From Thiobacter sp. AK1 (GTDB taxonomy: Bacteria > Pseudomonadota > Gammaproteobacteria > Burkholderiales > Thiobacteraceae), in contig NZ_JBAJEX010000011.1 in NCBI RefSeq assembly GCF_039822265.1, positions 1 through 64,000 on the forward strand: a DNA stretch of 64,000 bases, in the 5' to 3' direction. Of the stretch, positions 10,596 to 19,039 are shown in pieces (the stretch's first letter is position 1; every line of letters begins with the position of its first letter). The position numbers were made by a program, and so were the translations under genes. The notes beneath the pieces were generated by a model, which made no database searches, had not been told where the DNA came from, and saw nothing but the letters and a program-made list of their open reading frames with translations.

Positions 10596-11457
10596 AACGC
10601 TTGTCCTTGACCGGCAGGTCCCGGGGCGGATCGAAGACGGCGCGATCGATGCGTGCCACGGAAACCAGTGTCTCCACCCGTCCTTCGAAGGCATGCGCGG
10701 GGCTGTCCGGCGAGGGGGAGGACACCCGCAGGCTCATGGGACGCGCAAACGCAGGGAGCCGGGGGCTGTCCGTGATGCAGGCGGAGGCCATCTCCCCCGG
10801 CCAGCCCATGACGCGGCAATGGACGAAGGGGAAAGGCTCCGCCTCGCTCCCGGTGTCCTGGAGAAAGTCGCGCCAGCCCGGGTGGAACTTGCGCCTGGCC
10901 GGCAGGTAACCCGGGCTCATCAGGTCCAGCAGGGCGTTTTCGTGGCGATCGTTCACGTCGCCGGGCCGGTTGTCGGACTTGGCGTAGGTGGTGATTTCCC
11001 ACTGGTCGCCCACGCGCCGGATGGCGGTGACGATCTTCTTGAGCCGTACCTGGAAGTCGCAGGCGTTCGCGTCCAGCGGCACCAGCTCATGGAGATAGAG
11101 ATATTCCACATAGGTCGGCCCGATGTATTCGTAGCCGTAGAAGGTGCCCGCGTCCTCGAGGCGTCCTCTGGTGAGCCGCGCCGCCCGCCCCCGAAACTTC
11201 GGGCAGATCATGCTTGCCGCCTCGAAACGAATCCTGGCATCGGCATGAAGGGGCGTGGTTCCGGTCTTGCGCACGAACACCCCGCTCACATGGGCGCCGC
11301 TGGGCGCGCGATCATCCGGCAAGGGGACCGTCACCGGCGCTTCGCTGGGACTGTCCTCCCGCGGCAGTGGGTCCGCCGATGCGGCCGCGGAGAGAACGGT
11401 GAGCACCCCCAGCAACACGGTTGGAAAACAGCGCCGGGCGGACGTCGGTCGGATCAT
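10579..11457 (-). CDS. Secreted protein, paralogue B of a tandem pair
   Basis: 292 residues with a signal peptide (FPTVLLGVLTVLSAAASADP). It is clearly related to the next gene upstream: ARLTRGRLEDAG matches ARLISGSLADAG, FVHCRVMG matches GFPCRVMR, CITDSPRLP matches CVIDSVRVP, and IDRAVFDPP matches IDRGVFALP. Conserved cysteines fall at ICPKF, ACDF, HCRV and ACITD. Family unknown. The two overlap by 4 bases. A tandem duplication inside the Tad operon is inferred. Confidence 0.75.
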   Translation of the reverse strand: MIRPTSARRCFPTVLLGVLTVLSAAASADPLPREDSPSEAPVTVPLPDDRAPSGAHVSGVFVRKTGTTPLHADARIRFEAASMICPKFRGRAARLTRGRLEDAGTFYGYEYIGPTYVEYLYLHELVPLDANACDFQVRLKKIVTAIRRVGDQWEITTYAKSDNRPGDVNDRHENALLDLMSPGYLPARRKFHPGWRDFLQDTGSEAEPFPFVHCRVMGWPGEMASACITDSPRLPAFARPMSLRVSSPSPDSPAHAFEGRVETLVSVARIDRAVFDPPRDLPVKDKRYVSRP

Positions 11458-12254
11458 GGTTTTTCCTCCACGCGAACCCCGTCCGGAAGCGCGAACACGC
11501 CGCGATCGATGTCGGCGTCGGGAATGAGCACGTCCACCTGGGCGTCGCCCCGCGGGCGTCCAGACAACGTCACGGACAGCTTGAGCTGCATCTGACGCAC
11601 GTAGTCGGGCACGCGCACGGAATCGATGACACAGATTTCTTGCGTACTGGGTCCCAGGCTTGCCCGCATGACGCGACAGGGAAACCCCGCGATCTCCTCG
11701 CGACCGCCAGTGGGCGTGAAATCCCCCATCCCGCCCCCGTTCAGCTTGTCCGGGTTGAGGTGGGTGAACAGGCGTCGGCCGGGGACGGTAAGCGACGTGG
11801 CGCTGGCCTTGTCCGGGCGGTAGGAAATACGACGGGTGCGCTTGCCGTCAAAGGACGCGATCGCCACCGTGTGCAGGGTCACTTCATGGAAATCGCACAG
11901 GTCGTGCCCCGAGACCGGCGCGATCTGCGTGCTCACCGTATAGCTCGCCGACTGGGTGGCAGTGTAATAGGCGTCGGCCTGCCACTTGCCCGCGTCCGCA
12001 AGACTGCCGGATATGAGCCGCGCCTCCCGATGCTTGAGCGCCGGGCATTGCGCCTGTGCTGTGGCAAACATTTGCGCCGCCATCTCGCGGGCCAGGTGAT
12101 CCACGCCCGTGGCATGGGCGTACACGCCCGTCGTGGTGCCGCGGGGTTTCACCCCTTCCGGCAGGGGCGCGATCGTGCCGGCCGCAGCCCAGGGGGCGAT
12201 CCCGGCGGCGAGCAGCGCCATGCCAACCACACTTCTCTTCAGCGACGACTTCAT
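11454..12254 (-). CDS. Secreted protein, paralogue A of a tandem pair
   Basis: 266 residues from the ATG at 12254, which overlaps the TadG-like stop (ATGA). The signal peptide is VVGMALLAAGIAPWAAAG. The four conserved cysteines match those of its neighbour (QCPAL, LCDFH, PCRVM, ICVID). The mature protein is probably periplasmic and disulfide-bonded. Function unknown. Confidence 0.75.
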   Translation of the reverse strand: MKSSLKRSVVGMALLAAGIAPWAAAGTIAPLPEGVKPRGTTTGVYAHATGVDHLAREMAAQMFATAQAQCPALKHREARLISGSLADAGKWQADAYYTATQSASYTVSTQIAPVSGHDLCDFHEVTLHTVAIASFDGKRTRRISYRPDKASATSLTVPGRRLFTHLNPDKLNGGGMGDFTPTGGREEIAGFPCRVMRASLGPSTQEICVIDSVRVPDYVRQMQLKLSVTLSGRPRGDAQVDVLIPDADIDRGVFALPDGVRVEEKP

Positions 12255-13672
12255 GGCAATGCCAGTCCTTTCTGCCACGCTGCGGCGTAGGCCTTGTCGC
12301 CGGCGGTGGGGGCGACCAGCCTCACCTGCCAGTAGGGGTTGTACAGGCTGGCCAGTTCCTGGCGACCATCGCTGCGAGCCACCGGCCGGTCGAAGAACAC
12401 TTCGGCGCGGGAGAGCGCCGCGAGCACCGAGCCCGGCGCATCGGCGCCGAATTGCGCCAGGTCGCCGCCGGGCTGGATGATGGACGCGCCGCCGGAGGTG
12501 CGGGTGACGCTGCGCGGCTTGGTGACGCGGATGGTGATGCCGGTACGCTGGCTTCCGTCGGCGGCGAGATCGGCGAGATCACGCGAGGTGGGCAGGCCGC
12601 TGAAGACGGCGCCGCCCGAGGCAGTCAAATCGACCATGGCAGGGTCCGCGCGCTTCTTGCTGGTGCGGCTGTTTTCCGCGTAGGAGCCGCCGTGATAGCC
12701 GTGCCCCTGGTCGGCACCCAGGGCGTTCACCTGGGCCGCGCCCCAACTGATGGACTGCTGCACGTCACCGCACCAGTCGAGGCCGAACTTGCCGCAGCCG
12801 AGCCGTTGCCCATGATGCTCGAGGGTGTCCATGGCACGCCATTCGTCGTACCCCACCAGATCCGTGCCGCCGCGGCGCTTGAGCGCCACGTCCTTCTGCA
12901 GCGGCCAGATCGTGGGCCCGCTCAGGGTCCAGACGCGCTCCCGCGTGAAGCGGTCGCGCGAGGCGGTCGTCACTTCGGCGAAGCGACCCCGTTCGTCGCC
13001 GGTGCTGCCGCTCTTCCCGTAGGCCTTGGTGAAGCGGTCGAAGTCGTAGCTGGTCAGCACCACTTCGGCGGCCATGGCGGGATCGATTTTCTTGACGATC
13101 TCATCCGCCAGGCTGCGCTGGCTGATGCCCAGGAGCAGACTGGCGTGAAGGACGGTCTGGGAGGCACTCAAGGCCCGCACGGCCGTATCGTGCGCGGTGA
13201 TCAGCGAGGGCAGCAGGGTGTCCACATAATTCAGGAAAGTCTCGGTGCCCTCCCCGCCGGTGTATGCATTCAGATAGGCCGTACCCGTTATGACGGCCAT
13301 AAGCTGCGCCAGCTCCGTGTAGTCGCCGGGGTTGAATATCCAACTGCCCGCGACATCGTCAAGCGCCCCGGCGTTTTCCACCAGGGTCGCCGAATAATGG
13401 GCCCAGGACACGAAGCTCACCACCTGGGCGATGGCGATTTCGTTGGCGACCATGGTGCGGTTGACATAGGCGTCGTAATTGAGCGCCCGCGCTTCCAGCG
13501 TGGCCGCGCTGTAGGCCGCGGCGTCGGCGGCGTTGGTCAGGCGGATTTTTTCGGTCACCGCCTGCCCGCTGTTGAATGCGTAGAACATCACCACGGCACT
13601 GAGAAACAGAAAAGCCAATCCCAGGATCAGCGCCTGGCCGCGGGCAGGGAATCCAACTTGATGCCGTTTCAT
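12251..13672 (-). CDS. tadG: TadG-like pilus assembly protein
   Basis: 473 residues from the ATG at 13672. The N-terminus GQALILGLAFLFLSAVVMFY followed by LTNAADAAAYSAATLEARAL is the TadE/G-like Flp pilus-assembly signature (a single helix, then AADAAA). The remainder is a large periplasmic domain. I see no clear von Willebrand MIDAS motif, unlike many TadG proteins. The start overlaps the lnt-like stop by 4 bases. Confidence 0.85.
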   Translation of the reverse strand: MKRHQVGFPARGQALILGLAFLFLSAVVMFYAFNSGQAVTEKIRLTNAADAAAYSAATLEARALNYDAYVNRTMVANEIAIAQVVSFVSWAHYSATLVENAGALDDVAGSWIFNPGDYTELAQLMAVITGTAYLNAYTGGEGTETFLNYVDTLLPSLITAHDTAVRALSASQTVLHASLLLGISQRSLADEIVKKIDPAMAAEVVLTSYDFDRFTKAYGKSGSTGDERGRFAEVTTASRDRFTRERVWTLSGPTIWPLQKDVALKRRGGTDLVGYDEWRAMDTLEHHGQRLGCGKFGLDWCGDVQQSISWGAAQVNALGADQGHGYHGGSYAENSRTSKKRADPAMVDLTASGGAVFSGLPTSRDLADLAADGSQRTGITIRVTKPRSVTRTSGGASIIQPGGDLAQFGADAPGSVLAALSRAEVFFDRPVARSDGRQELASLYNPYWQVRLVAPTAGDKAYAAAWQKGLALP

Positions 13673-15267
13673 GCGCCGGCCCGTGCAGATGCCCTGGCAC
13701 GCGTTTCCGCCAGGGCACAAACCATCAGGCCCAGGGCCACGAGCGACATGGGCAAGGCATCACCCGCCAGCACATAGGGGGTGCTGCCCGTTCGCGGTTC
13801 TACGCGCGTGATGAGGCTGGCCACGGTCTGGGGCGGCAGCGCGTCCAGGACGTGGCCATGATGGTCGATGGCCACTGTCCAGCCGGTATTGGCTGCGCGC
13901 AACAGGGGCTTGCCCGCCTCCAGCGCACGCGCCTGCGAGATCTGGAGATGCTGATCCATGGGCGCGGTCGCACCGTCCCAGCTATCGTTCACCAGCGTTA
14001 CCAGCAACTGGGACTGGGCCACCGCTTCCCGCCGCTCGTTGCCGAACACATCCTCGTAACACATGCGCAGCGCGATACGTGTGCCCGCAAGAACCAAGTC
14101 ACCCGGGTGCGGCGCGCCGGGACTGGTATCCAGCATGCGCACCTTCGCCATGCGCTCGTAGAGCGGGCGCAGCCAGCGGGCAAAGGGAATGAATTCGCCG
14201 AAGGGCAGCAGATGCTGCTTGTCGTAAACCTGGTTGCCCGACACGCCGAGGCTGCGGGTGGAACTCACGTAATCGTAGGGCGTGCCCTCGGCACGGCGGC
14301 GAAAATAACTCACCAGCATGTCGCCCTGCCGTGCCCAGGCCAGTGCTTCGAGGAAACGCTGAAACCCGGCCGGCAACTGGTGCTCGAACAGCGGGAAGGC
14401 GGTCTCGGGCATGATGACCAGGGCCGCCTCGCTGCGCGCCGCGAGTGCACCATAGGTGCGCAAGGCCCGCGCGGTGTCCTCCGGCGAGAACTTTTCCCGC
14501 ATCGGCGCGTTGCCCTGCAGCAGGGCGGCCGTCACCGATTTCCCGCTTGGTGTCGTCCACTCGATGCGACCGGCGGCCGCGCCAGCCACCAAAACCAGTA
14601 CCACCACCGCCACCGCCGCGACGCGTGTGCGGCTTTGGCGCGCGACCGCCGCCCAGGCGAGCCAGCCCGCGCAGACCATCGTCGCCAGGCTGACCCCGAG
14701 GATGCCCAGCAGGGGCGCGAAGCCTGCGAGGGGCCCATCCGGCACTTGCGCATAACCCACCGTCAGCCACGGGAAGGCAAGCGCTCCCTGATGGCGCAGC
14801 CACTCGCTGCTCACCCACAGCGCGGGCGCGAGCACGGTGAGGCGCAGGGACAAGGGCAGGCGGGCGGCACCCACCAGGGCCGCCACCGCAGCCGGCAGCG
14901 AGGAAAGGCCCGCTATCAACGCCAGCGGCCCGAGCAGGGCGAGCACCGGTTCCTGGGAGCGATCCACCCCCGAAAACAGCCACCACAGACTGGGCATGAA
15001 CAGGGCCAGGCCGAACACCCCTCCCACGATGGCCGCCCCCAACGGGCGCCGTTGGCGGGCGAGCAAGGCAAGCAGGCCCGCAAGCCCCAGCAGCGTCGCC
15101 GGCCACAGGTTATGGGGCGCAAAACGGAGGCCGGCCATCCACCCGGCGGCGGCTGCGAGGACAGGGACGCGCAGCCGCTGCATGACGGCGGAGGGCGTGA
15201 GGTGCGCGCAGCAGCGAGGCAGCCGCGCAAGGGGCCCAGCCAGGATTTGAGAGACGGACGTATTCAC
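13669..15267 (-). CDS. lnt: Apolipoprotein N-acyltransferase (Lnt-type) within the Tad operon
   Basis: The frame is open from a GTG at 15345 that overlaps the flp stop, but two hairpins lie just inside. I therefore prefer the GTG at 15267 (GGAAAC upstream); the ATG at 15183 is also possible. Six or more membrane helices are followed by a nitrilase-type domain. The Glu-Lys-Cys triad is present: Glu in IMPETAFPLF, Lys in DKQHLLPFGEFIP, Cys in ALRMCYEDVFGNE. Lnt adds the third acyl chain to lipoproteins in the inner membrane. The gene is normally near corC, so its place between flp and tadG is odd. Confidence 0.88.
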   Translation of the reverse strand: MNTSVSQILAGPLARLPRCCAHLTPSAVMQRLRVPVLAAAAGWMAGLRFAPHNLWPATLLGLAGLLALLARQRRPLGAAIVGGVFGLALFMPSLWWLFSGVDRSQEPVLALLGPLALIAGLSSLPAAVAALVGAARLPLSLRLTVLAPALWVSSEWLRHQGALAFPWLTVGYAQVPDGPLAGFAPLLGILGVSLATMVCAGWLAWAAVARQSRTRVAAVAVVVLVLVAGAAAGRIEWTTPSGKSVTAALLQGNAPMREKFSPEDTARALRTYGALAARSEAALVIMPETAFPLFEHQLPAGFQRFLEALAWARQGDMLVSYFRRRAEGTPYDYVSSTRSLGVSGNQVYDKQHLLPFGEFIPFARWLRPLYERMAKVRMLDTSPGAPHPGDLVLAGTRIALRMCYEDVFGNERREAVAQSQLLVTLVNDSWDGATAPMDQHLQISQARALEAGKPLLRAANTGWTVAIDHHGHVLDALPPQTVASLITRVEPRTGSTPYVLAGDALPMSLVALGLMVCALAETRARASARAGA

Positions 15268-15294
15268 CGGACGTTTCCAACGCGAAGCGGGGCG

Positions 15295-15330
15295 CGGGCG
15301 TACGCGCCCGGGAGCACCCATGGTGCTCCC
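15295..15330 (-). terminator. Double hairpin after flp (attenuator or 3' stabiliser)
   Basis: Two adjacent stems lie 12 bp after the flp stop. One has 9-bp arms at 15310-15318 and 15322-15330 (GGGAGCACC / GGTGCTCCC, 3-nt loop). The other has 6-bp arms at 15295-15300 and 15305-15310. There is no T-run, so partial termination or mRNA protection of the pilin message is more likely than full stop. Confidence 0.55.
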
Positions 15331-15341
15331 GTCCAGATGCG

Positions 15342-15605
15342 TCACTTGTTGATGTTGTTGGTGTAATTGTCCAGGGTGTGCTTGGTGTCGGCTTCGCTCG
15401 CAGCGTTAGCAGCAGCCGTCTGAGAGGCGGTCTTGGTCGCGCTGCCGTCCACGCCGGAGATCTCCTGGGCAATGGCCGCAGTCTGGTCGCGCACGGTGTT
15501 GCCGAAGTACTGATAGGTCGCGATCGCGGCCACGCCGATCAGCGCCACGATGATGATGTACTCGGTCATGCCCTGACCGCGTTGCCGGTTGTTGGAAAGT
15601 CGCAT
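15342..15605 (-). CDS. flp: Flp-type major prepilin
   Basis: 87 residues. The start at 15605 is fixed by a perfect AGGAGG 5 bp upstream. The leader is MRLSNNRQRG, then QGMTEYIIIVALIGVAAIAT: cleavage after Gly puts Glu at +5 and Tyr at +6, as in Flp pilins. The C-terminal tail is hydrophilic and rich in Ala, Thr, Ser and Asn. It would be processed by a TadV/CpaA peptidase, which is not in this window. It is first in the Tad transcript and the strong ribosome site fits high expression. Confidence 0.93.
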   Translation of the reverse strand: MRLSNNRQRGQGMTEYIIIVALIGVAAIATYQYFGNTVRDQTAAIAQEISGVDGSATKTASQTAAANAASEADTKHTLDNYTNNINK

Positions 15606-15718
15606 CGTGCCTCCTAAAGCGGGTTGGTGGGGGAAGCCGGGACCCTGGCGCACGCTTTGCACGCGCGCCCCTGCAGGCCTCGACGGGGGGCAAGCTTAGA
15701 CAATGCGACTGTCATACT

Positions 15719-15740
15719 CCATGGGCCGTTCGGCCCATGG
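15719..15740. repeat. 10-bp perfect palindrome between luxR-type gene and flp
   Basis: CCATGGGCCG and CGGCCCATGG are separated by TT. It lies 17 bp after the stop of the LuxR-type gene and about 115 bp before the flp start. It could be a terminator stem (no T-run) or a regulator-binding site. Confidence 0.6.
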
Positions 15741-15756
15741 CCGAAGGGAAGGCGGC

Positions 15757-16563
15757 TCAGATCAGGCCGCGTTCGATGGCGCTGGCCACCGCCTGGGCGC
15801 GGTTGTTGACGCGCAATTTGACCAGGATGGCTTGCACCTGATTTTTCACGGTCTTATAGGCCACCCCCCGAATGGCGGCGATTTCGGCGTTGGTCTTGCC
15901 GCGGCGCACCCACTCCAGCACCTCGCGCTCACGGGGCGTCAGCGTGCCGGCTGCCCCGCCCCCACCGGGCAGCGGCGCAAGCCCGGTACCCTGCTGGGAA
16001 ATTTCCGGGAGGATTCTGAGCACGGCGTAATGGAAGTGTGGCAATGCGAGCTTGAGCGCCTGCCGCTGGTGGAGATGGGGCGGGCCCGGCAGGCGAAAGA
16101 AGTTGAAGCTGATGGTCTGACCCGGCAGGATGTGGCGCACCCCACAGGCCATCATGTTGCGCAACCCGCTGCGGCTGAAGCGCTCCAGCCATTCGGCGTC
16201 GGCGCCATGGCCGTGGTCTTCGAGTTGGAAAAAGCCGGGCTCATCGTTCGCCAGCCAGCTGAGAGCGGCCGGCGACCGGCGCCAGCCATCCTGCTCCCGC
16301 AGCGCCGCCAGGTAATCCTCCGGCACACTGCAACCGAACACGGCCCGGACCGCGCCGTCGCAGGAGCCGGCGGGCGCCGCGACCAGCGCGAAGGCGCCGT
16401 GGGGCAGGATCGCCTGCAACCGATGCCGAGTGACGAAAAGCAGATCCGCTACCGTCCGCACCTCTGCCAGCGCCGTGGCCAGCGCCAGAAACGCCGCTGC
16501 ATCGATGAACCGTGACGGCGCGCCTGCCCTTTGCAGCGCGCTCCCCGCGTCCGCCAGCCCCAT
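15757..16563 (-). CDS. LuxR-family regulator (EpsA-like)
   Basis: 268 residues. The N-terminal 200 form a sensor-like region without recognised motifs. The C-terminal LuxR helix-turn-helix is clear: LTPREREVLEWVRRGKTNAE, then YKTVKNQVQAILVKLRVNNR. The pattern resembles EpsA, a regulator linked to exopolysaccharide/XrtB systems in betaproteobacteria. There is no receiver domain. It lies just upstream of flp on the same strand, so control of the Tad genes is a natural inference. The start at 16563 has a palindrome 28 bp upstream. Confidence 0.8.
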   Translation of the reverse strand: MGLADAGSALQRAGAPSRFIDAAAFLALATALAEVRTVADLLFVTRHRLQAILPHGAFALVAAPAGSCDGAVRAVFGCSVPEDYLAALREQDGWRRSPAALSWLANDEPGFFQLEDHGHGADAEWLERFSRSGLRNMMACGVRHILPGQTISFNFFRLPGPPHLHQRQALKLALPHFHYAVLRILPEISQQGTGLAPLPGGGGAAGTLTPREREVLEWVRRGKTNAEIAAIRGVAYKTVKNQVQAILVKLRVNNRAQAVASAIERGLI

Positions 16564-16590
16564 AGGCTACCCCCCAGCGCCGATATTGCT

Positions 16591-16624
16591 ATGACATATT
16601 CGCTTTTGATTAACGATATGTCAT
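16591..16624. promoter_or_regulatory. Palindromic operator candidate upstream of the LuxR-type gene
   Basis: Perfect 9-bp arms ATGACATAT (16591-16599) and ATATGTCAT (16616-16624), separated by 16 bp, lie 28 bp upstream of the regulator start in an AT-rich patch. The half-site TGTCAT recurs at 15710-15715 upstream of flp. Autoregulation is an inference. Confidence 0.5.
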
Positions 16625-16764
16625 CGTACTGGTCCCGGCGGGTCTGGTCAACTGCACGGCTTGGCTGCGGCTACACCCCAAGGCGAAAGGCCGTGGAAGG
16701 CGGCGCCCCGGTTTGGAGATAAAGGGGATCGGCCCGATTCCGTCGCCCCTTGTGGAGGGATGTC

Positions 16765-16790
16765 CGGCAGTGCAGGCGAGCGCACTGCCG
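16765..16790 (-). terminator. Hairpin downstream of ppa
   Basis: Arms CGGCAGTGC (16765-16773) and GCACTGCCG (16782-16790) lie 24 bp past the ppa stop. There is no T-run on either side, so it may only protect the mRNA end. Confidence 0.45.
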
Positions 16791-16813
16791 CACAATTGGA
16801 ATTCTGGGCGGTT

Positions 16814-17362
16814 CTAGAAATTCGGCTTGGGCGACGCCTCCTGGTAACGCCGTATGCCCGCCATGATCTCGGCCTTGGCCTCTTCCGCGCCGACCCAGCC
16901 TTCCACCTTCACCCACTTGTTGGGCTCCAGATCCTTGTAGTGCTCGAAGAAGTGGGCGATCTGCGCGAGCAGCAGGGGCGAGAAATCTTCCGGCTTTTCG
17001 ATGTGGCGGTACAGGCCACACAGCTTGTCCACCGGCACGGCGATGACCTTCGCATCCACCCCGGACTCGTCGATCATCTTGAGCATACCAACCGGTCGGC
17101 AGCGCACGACCACGCCTGTGATCAGCGGCACCGGCGTCACCACCAGCACGTCCACCGGGTCGCCGTCTTCAGACAACGTATGCGGGATGTAGCCGTAGTT
17201 GCAGGGATAGTGCATGGCGGTGGACATGAAGCGGTCCACGAACATGGCCCCGGTTTCCTTGTCCACTTCGTACTTGATGGGATCGCCGTGCTGGGGGATT
17301 TCGACGATGACATTGATGTCGTGCGGAGCATCGCGGCCGGAAGTCACTTTGTCGAGATTCAT
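16814..17362 (-). CDS. ppa: Inorganic pyrophosphatase
   Basis: 182 residues, typical for family I bacterial pyrophosphatase. Metal-binding signature [12 protein letters not shown] is present, as are [17 protein letters not shown] and [13 protein letters not shown]. It hydrolyses pyrophosphate to phosphate in the cytoplasm and so pulls biosynthetic reactions forward. It lies 19 bp downstream of queD on the same strand. Confidence 0.97.
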   Translation of the reverse strand: MNLDKVTSGRDAPHDINVIVEIPQHGDPIKYEVDKETGAMFVDRFMSTAMHYPCNYGYIPHTLSEDGDPVDVLVVTPVPLITGVVVRCRPVGMLKMIDESGVDAKVIAVPVDKLCGLYRHIEKPEDFSPLLLAQIAHFFEHYKDLEPNKWVKVEGWVGAEEAKAEIMAGIRRYQEASPKPNF

Positions 17363-17381
17363 TCGTTAGGTCCTTCGTTCT

Positions 17382-17831
17382 TCAGATCTGGCCGCGCACG
17401 GCGTCGGCCCAGTTGTTGGGGGTTTCGTAGATGCGCACCCGCTCCAGCCGGAGGCGGTTGCCGAACACATCCACATAGGCCTTGTCGAGAATGCGAAAAG
17501 CCGCAGCCGCCAGGTTCTCTGCAGTAGGCACGCTATCCAGTACGACTGTCTTATGGCCCGGCAGGCTTTCTAGGAATTCACGCACCACGGTATCGCCACG
17601 ATACACCAGAAAGGCGTGGTCCCAGGCATTGATCAGCTGCTCCATGGCGATACGCTTGACATCGCCGTAATCCATCACCATTCCTTGTTCGGACACGCCT
17701 TCCGTGGTGATCACCTCGCCAAAAAGGGTGATTTCCAGCGCATAACGGTGGCCGTGCAGATGCCGGCACTGACTCTTGTGGTGGGGAATCCGGTGACCGG
17801 CGTCGAACTCGATTCTGCGCGTGATGAGCAT
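17382..17831 (-). CDS. queD: 6-carboxytetrahydropterin synthase QueD
   Basis: 149 residues from the ATG at 17831. Zinc ligands and catalytic Cys are in FDAGHRIPHHKSQCRHLHGH. The C-terminal half has PTAENLAAAAFRIL and a final RVRIYETPNNWADA, where the Glu is part of the active site in this family. It converts 7,8-dihydroneopterin triphosphate to carboxytetrahydropterin in queuosine synthesis. No preQ1 riboswitch was recognised upstream. Confidence 0.93.
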   Translation of the reverse strand: MLITRRIEFDAGHRIPHHKSQCRHLHGHRYALEITLFGEVITTEGVSEQGMVMDYGDVKRIAMEQLINAWDHAFLVYRGDTVVREFLESLPGHKTVVLDSVPTAENLAAAAFRILDKAYVDVFGNRLRLERVRIYETPNNWADAVRGQI

Positions 17832-17952
17832 GGCGGGTCCACGAAGAAAGGGCGCGATTATCCCAGATTTTGGCCAGCCTTGTGCGCCCAGCCAGGGTGT
17901 ACCGCAGGCCCGCACCCAATGCCCCGAAGCATTACAATGGAGCCATGTCCCG

Positions 17953-18168
17953 GATTATCCATTAGGACACGGGATGAGGGTGGCAGGGGCGCCTGAGTTG
18001 CGCAAGGCAGTCGCAGGCCGGGTTGTACACCTGGCCGAGAAGTCGAGCGCGAGCCGGGCCGCATGGGGTCGCCCGCATCCGCGTAGGCACAAGTGATGGT
18101 TAAAAAACCAGTGATCAATGTCATGTAGCGTACAGTTTATCGGGTATGCACCGGTCTAATGGATAATC
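17953..18168. repeat. 216-bp segment bracketed by a 13-bp inverted repeat
   Basis: GATTATCCATTAG at 17953-17965 is the exact reverse complement of 18156-18168. Between them lies a GC-rich stretch with no convincing gene. It fills most of the 341-bp gap between the divergent queD and radical SAM genes. It could be paired operators, a small structured RNA or a MITE remnant. I cannot tell which. Confidence 0.55.
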
Positions 18169-18172
18169 TGGA

Positions 18173-19036
18173 ATGATGCAAATTTCCACCCCCCTTTCCG
18201 TCACCGATCACCGCCGCGACATTGCCGGCATGACCTATGTCTATCCGGTGGTATCGCGCCGGGCAGGCGGCGTGTCCGTAGGCATCAACCTCAACACCAA
18301 CAATGCCTGCAACTGGCGTTGCATCTATTGCCAGGTGCCCAACCTCATCCACGGCGCCGCGCCGCCCACAGACCTGGCCCTGCTGACGGCGGAGCTGCGC
18401 ACCATGCTGCAGGAAATCCTGCATGGGCGTTTTCTCGAAGAGCGGGTGCCGGAAGGCGCGCGCCGCTTGAACGACATCGCCCTGTCTGGTAATGGGGAAC
18501 CCACCAGCGCCAAGGCGTTCCCAGAGGTAATCGAATCTGTGGGGCAGGTGCTGGTGGAGTTTGAGCTGGTAGGCGCGGTCCGTCTGGTGCTCATCACCAA
18601 TGGTAGCCTCGTGCACCAAACCCATGTCCAGGCGGGACTCGCCCGCATGGCGCAACTGCATGGCGAGGTTTGGTTCAAGCTGGATGCCGGCACCCGCGAG
18701 AGCATGCGCCGCATCAACGGCACGCAACAGACACCGGACCGGACCCTGAAAAATCTCGTCACGGCGGCAGGCTTGTGTCCCACCTGGGTCCAAACCTGCG
18801 TGTTCGCGTTGGACGGCGAACCGCCGGCCGCCGACGAGCGCCAGGCCTATCTGGACCTGCTCGCCCGCGCCCTCAAGCAGGGCGTGCGCCTTGAGGGCGT
18901 GCTGCTTTACGGCCTGGCCCGGCCTTCGCTGCAACCGGAAGCGGCGCGCTTGTCTTGCCTGTCTGCTGCCTGGCTGGAAGACTGGGCCGCCCAAATCCAG
19001 CAGCGACTGGGCCTGGCGGTGAAGGTCACCCCCTGA
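18173..19036 (+). CDS. Radical SAM protein
   Basis: 287 residues. The cluster motif CNWRCIYCQ near residue 44-52 binds a 4Fe-4S cluster and S-adenosylmethionine. Then come LSGNGEPT, a radical SAM glycine motif, and VRLVLITNGSLV. Overall it resembles the COG0731 (wyosine-synthase-like) type. Substrate unknown. It is transcribed away from queD, itself a tRNA-modification gene, so a nucleic-acid or cofactor role is possible. There is no clear ribosome site at the double ATG. Confidence 0.85.
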   Translation: MMQISTPLSVTDHRRDIAGMTYVYPVVSRRAGGVSVGINLNTNNACNWRCIYCQVPNLIHGAAPPTDLALLTAELRTMLQEILHGRFLEERVPEGARRLNDIALSGNGEPTSAKAFPEVIESVGQVLVEFELVGAVRLVLITNGSLVHQTHVQAGLARMAQLHGEVWFKLDAGTRESMRRINGTQQTPDRTLKNLVTAAGLCPTWVQTCVFALDGEPPAADERQAYLDLLARALKQGVRLEGVLLYGLARPSLQPEAARLSCLSAAWLEDWAAQIQQRLGLAVKVTP

Positions 19037-19039
19037 GGG

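Noticed and set aside
12056..15366. Plus-strand frames of 573 and 504 codons
   Set aside because: They are antisense to TadG-like and Lnt-like genes with clear motifs and give only low-complexity Gly/His/Gln/Arg-rich translations.
17832..18172. preQ1 or cobalamin riboswitch upstream of queD
   Set aside because: No conserved core (for example, the preQ1 loop and A-rich tail) could be recognised in either direction.
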